A stretch of DNA of 64,000 nucleotides from Todiramphus chloris collaris (Eukaryota > Chordata > Aves > Coraciiformes > Alcedinidae). Below, in pieces: positions 57,786 to 64,000 of the stretch. The stretch is from the NCBI GenBank assembly GCA_025345505.1, contig JANVCC010000120.1, positions 6,309,285 to 6,373,284 on the forward strand, read 5' to 3'. The notes under the pieces are model-generated. The model searched no databases and was not told the origin of the DNA. It was given only the letters and a program-made list of their open reading frames with translations. The position numbers and the translations under genes are program-made. Each line of letters opens with the position of its first letter. The stretch's first letter is position 1.

Positions 57786-59559
57786 GGTCCTGCTGAGGAG
57801 CCGACGCCATTTCCATAGAATGGATACCCCTGCTACTCCCCTGAGGGTTTCTCCTCGGGCAGTGTTGCATTAGTGTGACTTCCTCCGATGACAAGTATCT
57901 GCATTTGCATAAAGGTCTGTGCATGCAGCTCTCTGAATAAGCAATATTTTCACAGGCTGTGCACGCCGGGAAGTGGAACTTGCTCTGACCTTAGCTGAGG
58001 TCTCAGGACACAAGGTGACTTTCCTGCAAGGCTTCAAGGTGTGCGTGCCGTGCCTGGCCGCGATGTTCTGGGCTCTCTGGCAGGAGGGAAGTGCTGTGTC
58101 TTGGAAGGTGGGAAGTTCCTGCTGAGATCTCTTTGCTGTGTGAGTGTGACAGGAGGTGAGCTGAGGTGCAGTGTTGTAAGTCTAAACAAGTACATGGCTG
58201 TTCCTTGCCATTGAGAGCTGGGTCACTCTGGCTGCACATCTCACACCTCTGTGACTTCTCAGCATTAATGAGGAGCAGAAGGTTCCTCATCAACGATGCG
58301 CTTCCTGTGATCGTGTTGGAGAGGCAGGGATGCTGCATGGTACGGGGAAAAAAGACTGGGGGCACTTGAAGAACGAATGCAATGCTGTGTGGAGCCTGAT
58401 AATAAAGCTGCGATTGTCTCTGCTTTTATTTAGACCTACCTTGTAGCTGGCTTTAAGTTTAAATAATAATATTAAAGAAAACAGAAATCAAATGCCATAC
58501 AAAGCAAAGAGCTTCAGTGCTTCCAGTTTAACAGCCCATGTAGGAATCTGAAAAGGATCATGCTTGATAAGTCATTTTGCCATGCTGACTGTTGAGGAAG
58601 AGCTGCTGTTTTCTGCTCAAGGCCAGGTCGCTCACCAGCCAGGGGCAGCTCCCAGGAAGGCAGGGCCAGATTCCTCCAAGGTCAGCACAAGAGCTGCCTC
58701 TTGACTCTCAAGAACTTCAGATCAGACCTGGGTCATCTCATGTCCCATCGTGTGCTGCTGTGATGTGTGTCCTGAAGGGGTGACGTGACCTGCTTGGTCC
58801 CCAGGAACTGGCCAACCAGACCTATCCTAAGACACTCTGGACCTGCCTTGTGGAGCTCTTGTCTTCCAGGGTTCCTTCGCTGATTGCTCTGGACCTGCAG
58901 CGTGTCACCCCTCAAGGCGACAAGTTCAGTAACATCAGGAACAGCAGCAGATCTTTCCAACCCTAACAGGTTCCTGTCGCTTCCCCTGTCCTGCTGCCCT
59001 TCTGGGTTGCTGGGAGAAGGCTCCAGCACGCAGCAGTCCTGGAACGGGGGACTGAGGAGGTGAAAATAGGAAGGAGCTGGGGTGGAATTCCCAGATTGCT
59101 GTGGTCAGTGTAAATTCCTGCGGTGGCAGAACGAAACCACGCTTCCAAGGACACCCCACCCATAAACTTTGGGGGGGGTCAGACTTTGAGGTTATTTGCT
59201 TGTAGGGAGGGTTAAGAAATTTGTGTCCACAGGGTGTACAAACACCGTGTAATCGAATCAAAGGGCTGAGCAGAAAGACGCTTGTGCTTTCCGGCCAAAT
59301 TTATTCAGAAGAGACCAAATAAACGGTACCCGGTGATATTTGTGCAGCCAAAGATGGTATTTGTCCACCTGAAGCCACTTGTTACATCCTCGGAGGACAG
59401 CAAATGTGTATAAACTGTCTAAGTTTTTAATTTTGGAGAGTCTTTGAAAATCTGGCCTGTATTTTCTGCTCAGACTGGCTTCTAAATCTCTACTGGGCAA
59501 TGATCCATTACAGTTCATCCCTTCTGAGCTCTGTTTGGGAGAACTGAACCAGTTGAATC
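57786..59559. other. Intergenic, nothing recognised
   Basis: An AATAAA with plausible downstream T/GT-rich sequence lies at 58401-58406 (plus), which could end a non-coding transcript, but no exon is identifiable before it. A small AT-rich part spans 58430-58600. Confidence 0.35.
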
Positions 59560-59720
59560 TCTACCTTTTAATGCATATTACTTACTGGGTAGGGTTTTCA
59601 CAGCCAAGCTTCTTGAAAATAGTAAATCTGACAGGAAAATCCATTTTTAAATCATTAAAAGCATTAAAAATGACCTTTACCTGCTGCAAACGTAATCCGT
59701 TAATAATGTGCCTTGTACTG
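59560..59720. promoter_or_regulatory. Candidate conserved non-coding block
   Basis: Contains TTAATGCATATTACTTAC, AAATCATTAAAAGCATTAAAAATG and GTAATCCGTTAATAATG. AT-rich with homeodomain and POU-like words (TAATGCATATTA is nearly palindromic). Confidence 0.28.
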
Positions 59721-61108
59721 GACAGATAATGGGGATCTTCCACTTGGGGATTAAGGGATTGTGTGAATTCAGAGCTGCTGATTCACTGAGAAAATACATA
59801 CCTCTTAAAAATCACGGGTGGAGCCATCTAGGTGCTAACACTTAGACCAGGACACACACTTCCATCTTGTGCCAGTCCCAGATCTTCAAATTTACACAAA
59901 TATCTATCAGAAGTGGTCTGCTGAGCGCTTGGAGTCTCTGAGCGAGGAATGATGATGCAACAACTCTTTGGTTGTTGTATGTGCATCGGAATAGTCTCTG
60001 GGGCCCTCAAACAGGGGTTAGGTTTCTGTTTGTGGGACATACTTAGGGTGGCTTAAATCCAGGTCACTCATTTAACGTGTCTTGCTCTCTGATCTTCTGA
60101 AGGAAGAAAATCCACCCAGAAATAAAGAACATCAGCGTTTCTAGCTGTAACTCATGGCATTTGTGGTGTACAAAGCTCGGGCAGCCTTTATGATCTCTTC
60201 AGAAATTCTTTGCTGTTTATCTTCACCCGGGACCTGAGTGCTCACCTTGCAGCTCTTGTCCAAAGCAGGAGCAGTGAAGCTGTGCTTTAGAGCTCTGGAT
60301 TTCTCTCCGGCTCCAGTCCAGAGCAGGGGTTTCCCTGCAGTTCCACACTGACCTGGAAACGTCGCCCAGGGTTCCCTGGGGACACGGGGGTGGCTGTGCT
60401 CTGGGAATTGTCATTAGGGTTTCAGGGTTAAAACGCTCATCTCACCTTGGCTGTGCTTCTGGTGTGATCTTGGGAGGGCTGTGATAGCACCGCTGGGATG
60501 GATTCCCAGCGGGACGGGAATGAGGAAGAGGTGGGGGATGCTGGCATTGCCACCCCCATCAATCTCGGCTTGCTCAAGTCGCCGTTGCAAACAGAAGTTA
60601 ACTGTTGAGAATGTTCCAAGCGGCGCGGACAAAACCTTGCACAACACCTCGTGCAGCCGAGGAGGCTTCATGGCGGCTCGGATGTGTCAGCTTGATTTAT
60701 CACACGGCTTCTGGAGAAAATAAACAATCCTGGTGGCAGAACAGAGCTTTCCTTATTGAAGAGCCATCAGATTTGCCAGGACAGTAACAGACCTGGGAGA
60801 CTGCCCTGGGTGGGGGGGAGAGCAGCCAGCAGAGCCTCTCCCCCAGAGCTGCTTACTGCAGCATGCTCGGGGAAGGGGACCTTCTCTGAGGTGGCCCCAC
60901 ACACCTTGTCTGGAAGGCTTGTGTAGCATGTGTGGGTGCCCAAGCCTTGGGACCGAGCCTTCTGCACAGTTCTCTGCTTGGACAGAGCTGTCACCGGCGT
61001 GGGCTGGACCAGACCCGTCTCATCTGAGCTTCTGCATCCTGTGCCTGTGGCTTCATGGGACTTTCCTAGGGACAACTGGGGGCATGAGGGCCAAATGACA
61101 TCTGCCCA
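59721..61108. other. Intergenic, nothing recognised
   Basis: Mixed, GC-richer from 60220 to 61080. Mirrored short frames on both strands; no motif. Confidence 0.4.
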
Positions 61109-61144
61109 ATATATATATATATATTCTATATATATATATATATA
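61109..61144. repeat. (AT)n microsatellite
   Basis: About 36 bp of alternating AT with one interruption (ATTCTAT) in the centre; directly abuts the CR1 fragment. Confidence 0.92.
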
Positions 61145-61292
61145 GCTGCCCCATAAGAAAGGGGTTGTGGAGTCTGCTTCTCTGGAGGCATTTTAAACCC
61201 GCCTGGATGCATTCCTATGTGACCTGCTCTGGCACGGGGGTTGGACTAGATGATCTTTCGGGGTCCCCTCCAACCCTTAACATTCTGTGATC
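61145..61292 (+). mobile_element. CR1 LINE, 5'-truncated 3' end
   Basis: The segment has the diagnostic order: GTGGAGTCTGCTTCTCTGGA, ACCCGCCTGGATGCATTCCT, GTGACCTGCTCTGGCA, GGGGTTGGACTAGATGATC, GGTCCCCTCCAACCC, ending in CATTCTGTGAT. This is the 3' terminus of chicken-repeat-1 retrotransposons, with its short-octamer end instead of poly-A. Only the last ~150 bp are present, so it has no coding capacity. Severe 5' truncation is usual for CR1. It is the best repeat landmark for a sauropsid, most likely avian, origin. Confidence 0.92.
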
Positions 61293-61639
61293 TTTAATCC
61301 CTTGGAAGTCCCCAGCCTTTCTGCTAAGCAGGGGCCAATGTGGTTTGTTCCAGCTCTGATACAGCTTGAGTCCAGCCCTGGGTTCTGAGCTATTGACCCA
61401 GCAACCCGTGACTGACTGTGCTCTGCTGGCTCCAGCTCCATGCCCAGATAGTTTACGAGGCTGATTCAGTGCTGGTGCTCCTGCCTGGATCCTCCATCCT
61501 GCTGGGATCCTGACTGGAGGCCCAGTCCAAGTGCATCAGGCCCGTGAAAGGCAGCTGAGGGCAGGGGCTGCCCTTTGCTCCCAGCACGGTCGCCTTTCTA
61601 GCAGTGATAACAGTGTGTGTCCAGCCCCGCTGCTGAGCC
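61293..61639. other. Intergenic, nothing recognised
   Basis: GC-leaning flank of the CR1 insertion; no frame or repeat of note. Confidence 0.4.
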
Positions 61640-61930
61640 TCACTAGGGAGTCATACTGATAACATACATGAGACTTTTGAGATTAATTTCCACACGTTTA
61701 TTTCCTGTTTCTTAATAAGGCTTGTTCCAAAGACAAGCCTTGTCATAATCCCCTCTCAAGGTGAAAGGAGCTGCAACAGCAGCTCTAAAAGGTGGAGGTG
61801 GCAGCAAACTCTGCAGCCATGCTCTTCACGGAGGGAGCTTTGTGTAATCAATTAACACAGGGTTAACTCTCAAGCACGGCTGTATAATTATGTCTGCATT
61901 TTCTCTTGATATTCACCTGGATTAATTATG
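61640..61930. promoter_or_regulatory. Candidate conserved non-coding block with a hairpin
   Basis: Contains TTTGAGATTAATTTCC, ACGTTTATTTCC, TGTAATCAATTAACACAGGG, GTATAATTATG and CTGGATTAATTATGGC. A perfect 9-bp inverted repeat, AAGGCTTGT and ACAAGCCTT with a 7-base loop, sits at 61717-61741. Homeodomain-type words are dense. Enhancer role inferred. Confidence 0.36.
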
Positions 61931-62919
61931 GCTGAGCGTGGCTGAATGGATTCCTTCTGAATGCCAGACAAAGAGCATCCTCTTCACCCTGGGGAATGGC
62001 ACCTGGGACTCACCCAGGGAGCGAGGAGTGGAGCCTGAGACAGGGGACGGTTGGCATCCAGAATTAGAGAATAGGGAAGGGGCTTTCTAGAGATTAGTGT
62101 GCCCTGGAGGAGGATGCCACGTGCTTTTGGGATGAGGGGAATAAATTAATCCTCTATATCAGCAGTTTCTATATGATGTAAATACCATCATGCTGGTGTC
62201 TTGTGTTTTGTGTTTATGTTTAGTGTCTTGTTGTGTTTGTGTTCAAAGGATCCCAGACTCACAGGGAGGACACTTCCTCTCTTGTATTTCTGTCTGACTG
62301 CTGTAGGGTGCGAGGTGAATTGTGTTGTCTGTTCTTTGGTTAGAACACAGACTGAGATCCTGTGAGCGAGGGCAGTTTCTGCTGTGCACCTCGGTAGTGC
62401 CAACCAGGGGCGAGCATTCCCAGATGCAGTGTGCTGGTGTTGGTGCCTCTTTGGCCACCTTAGTTGGGTCCACAGTTGACTGCTCTCTGGGACCTGGCTA
62501 GGACATCATCTCCTCCAAGTCGTACTAATTCAGCTGAGGATTGGGACTGTGTTAGCTTACCCTACACACTCTTTCCAAGGGATCAGCTACTGAGGTTGAC
62601 AGTGATCTACAGCCACCAGTAACAGATAATGCTGTGCTGTAGAATCATGCTTCCAGAGCCTAGGCTGTTAGCCCTGCTGGGAACACTGGGTTGAAGTGGT
62701 GAAACCAGTTCACCCAGGTCTGGCAACAGAGCAGACTAAATCCAAGAGTTTTGGTGGGGACTCAGGAGCTTTCTGTTGCAGTCAGTAAGACCTTTGGATG
62801 AATGCAGACTGTGGTGGGGTGGGAGAGAAGAGTGTTCATGCAGCCAGAGCAGCCTGCTGCTTTTCCTGGTTTCCAGAGCTCCACACCACTGGGTACGTAT
62901 CAAGCCCATGGTGCGTTTA
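61931..62919. other. Intergenic, nothing recognised; strongly T/G-biased plus strand
   Basis: 62200-62345 is notably T/G-rich on the plus strand. No gene. Confidence 0.4.
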
Positions 62920-63345
62920 TTGTCAGTGGGGATTTCCTGAGCAGCTTAAGTCTCATTAAAATCTAGCAGGAATTGAGCCTTGCCAATCTCATTTGCATCT
63001 CTGAAAAAAGCAAACCTTACCTTCTTTCTGTGTAAAGGAGCTTTTCACTCCTGCATCTCCTCTGGGTGCCTGGTGCTGAGCAGGCTGCAGCACCTGGGAC
63101 TCGGGGGCTTCTCCCAAGTTTCAGCTGGACTAATAAGTGATGCTTTAGCCCATTAGCTGGGGAGTATGGTGCATGGGCTGAGTCAGTTAAGTGATTATCC
63201 TGGGAATGTATGGGGCAATAAACGTCTCCCTTGCTCATAACCCAGCAGCTAATGCCAAGAGATACTGCCGGGCTGCTCTGTTTCTGCTGGGCTCTACTGC
63301 ATTTACACTGCAATTAGGCTGTATATTAAAAAAAAAAAGGCCCGG
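62920..63345. promoter_or_regulatory. Candidate conserved non-coding block
   Basis: Contains TGCGTTTATTGTCAGTG, CTCATTAAAATC, CAATCTCATTTGCATCTC (octamer ATTTGCAT at 62990-62997), GACTAATAAGTGATGC, GGCTGAGTCAGTTAAGTG (AP-1/Maf-like TGAGTCA) and GGGCAATAAACG. A near-perfect octamer and an AP-1 core within about 200 bp support a regulatory reading, but it is untested. Confidence 0.3.
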
Positions 63346-64000
63346 TTCAGTTGTTCTGTAACTCACTGAAGGTGAAATTCACCCTGTTCAGTAACCCAGC
63401 CCCAGAGCTGCCTGCTGTGAAACCTTCCCCCTGTTTTGTTTTCTCGTGGTCTTTGCAACACGGACGCTCTCCTCTAGTGCCCCGGTTGCCTTCAGAAACG
63501 CCCCTCGTCTTTCATCTGGGTAGGCTGATCCTACGGCTGGGAACCAGCCTAGGCATTTTTTCCTGGAGAGCTGTTTGTAGAACCTCCTCCAACTCTTCAC
63601 ACTGCTGGCTGTCTTCCTGGGCATGCTTGGTAGAGCACTGGTGGGAGGGAAAAGGTCACAGAGAAAAGACGGGACGTGAGAGAAAAGCGGAGTAAGTGAA
63701 GGAGAGCGGGGGAGACTTTGCTCTCTGGCCCACACCAGGAGCAACGTGTGAGCTGAGGTGGTAGAGGGCTCGAAACAGAAGAGAAGCGTTGTGAGAGTGG
63801 AAGGGAAGGAGAGGGCAAGACGTGGAGCAAGAAAGATTAAGGGAGTCAGAGCGAAAGATGTGCAAGTGAGAGGTCTTCATCAGCGATGTCCGCGTTGCTT
63901 GTTCTCTTCTTCCTGTTGGGAAGCAGCGATGATCCCTTCTCCAAGGAGCAGGGCTGACTTTCCTCCTCCTCGGTCACTGCACTTCCTTGGTACCACCACT
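63346..64000. other. Intergenic; purine-rich tract 63641-63870
   Basis: From about 63641 to 63870 the plus strand is mostly A and G in GAGA/GAAG words, with only short pyrimidine interruptions. The frames there on the minus strand (63388-63744, 63597-63830) are Ser/Leu/Phe/Pro-rich artefacts of that bias. No gene was recognised at the window end. Confidence 0.4.

Noticed and set aside
57468..57924. Frames with Ser-Pro-Cys-rich repeats
   Set aside because: They are translations of the 17-bp minisatellite and the assembly gap.
58401..58406. AATAAA with downstream T-rich sequence
   Set aside because: Plausible as a polyadenylation signal, but no upstream exon could be defined, and such hexamers are frequent by chance.
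63388..63880. Minus-strand Ser/Leu/Phe/Pro-rich frames
   Set aside because: They reflect the purine-rich plus strand and have no gene context.
1809..64000. Connexin genes expected near C1orf94
   Set aside because: Connexins have single long coding exons of more than 200 codons with conserved cysteine motifs; no such frame exists on either strand here.

Overview
This window looks like one piece of a bird chromosome. The signs are a 5'-truncated CR1 LINE whose 3' end has the usual avian form (61145-61292), very low density of other repeats, GT-AG introns and AATAAA polyadenylation, and two short runs of N that mark assembly gaps (16362-16371 and 57704-57713). A crocodilian or turtle source is not excluded, but those genomes usually show far more repeats in 64 kb. 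There are no bacterial, phage, CRISPR or plasmid features.

Protein coding sequence is confined to the first 1.6 kb. Two plus-strand exons (653-834 and 1489-1564) join in frame and end at a stop followed by a short 3' UTR with AATAAA at 1783. I read them as the C-terminal end of the homologue of human C1orf94, a poorly characterised tyrosine/proline/glutamine-rich protein. This rests on remembered motif spacing near the C-terminus. In mammals a long gene-poor interval separates C1orf94 from the connexin cluster (GJB5/GJB4/GJB3/GJA4); the remaining 62 kb here would fit that interval. No connexin reading frame is present.

From 1.8 to 64 kb I find no convincing protein-coding gene. The region is a mosaic of unremarkable sequence and about twenty AT-rich blocks of 100-500 bp, dense in homeodomain-, POU- and bZIP-like words. 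These resemble the conserved non-coding elements of regulatory gene deserts, but conservation cannot be tested from one sequence.

Two places stand out. (1) At about 23.9-25.2 kb the base composition of the plus strand flips from C/A-rich (left) to G/T-rich (right). At the flip lie two outward-facing TATA boxes about 300 bp apart, a GC box between them, and a good 5' splice site downstream of each. This is consistent with a divergent non-coding RNA promoter and/or a replication initiation zone. (2) At 50.41-50.65 kb there is an isolated, dense CpG island with no coding gene attached, followed by a possible splice donor. Smaller items are three copies of what look like ancient palindromic repeats, CR1 fragments, a 17-bp minisatellite broken by a gap, a potential G-quadruplex, a 25-A tract and a purine-rich tract near the right end.

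Layout: 0-1.8 kb end of C1orf94-like gene; 1.8-23.9 kb C/A-rich intergenic part with candidate enhancer blocks; 23.9-25.2 kb divergent promoter zone; 25.2-36 kb G/T-rich and quiet; 36-48 kb the densest set of enhancer-like blocks; 50.4 kb CpG island; 52-64 kb further blocks, minisatellite, CR1 and purine tract.
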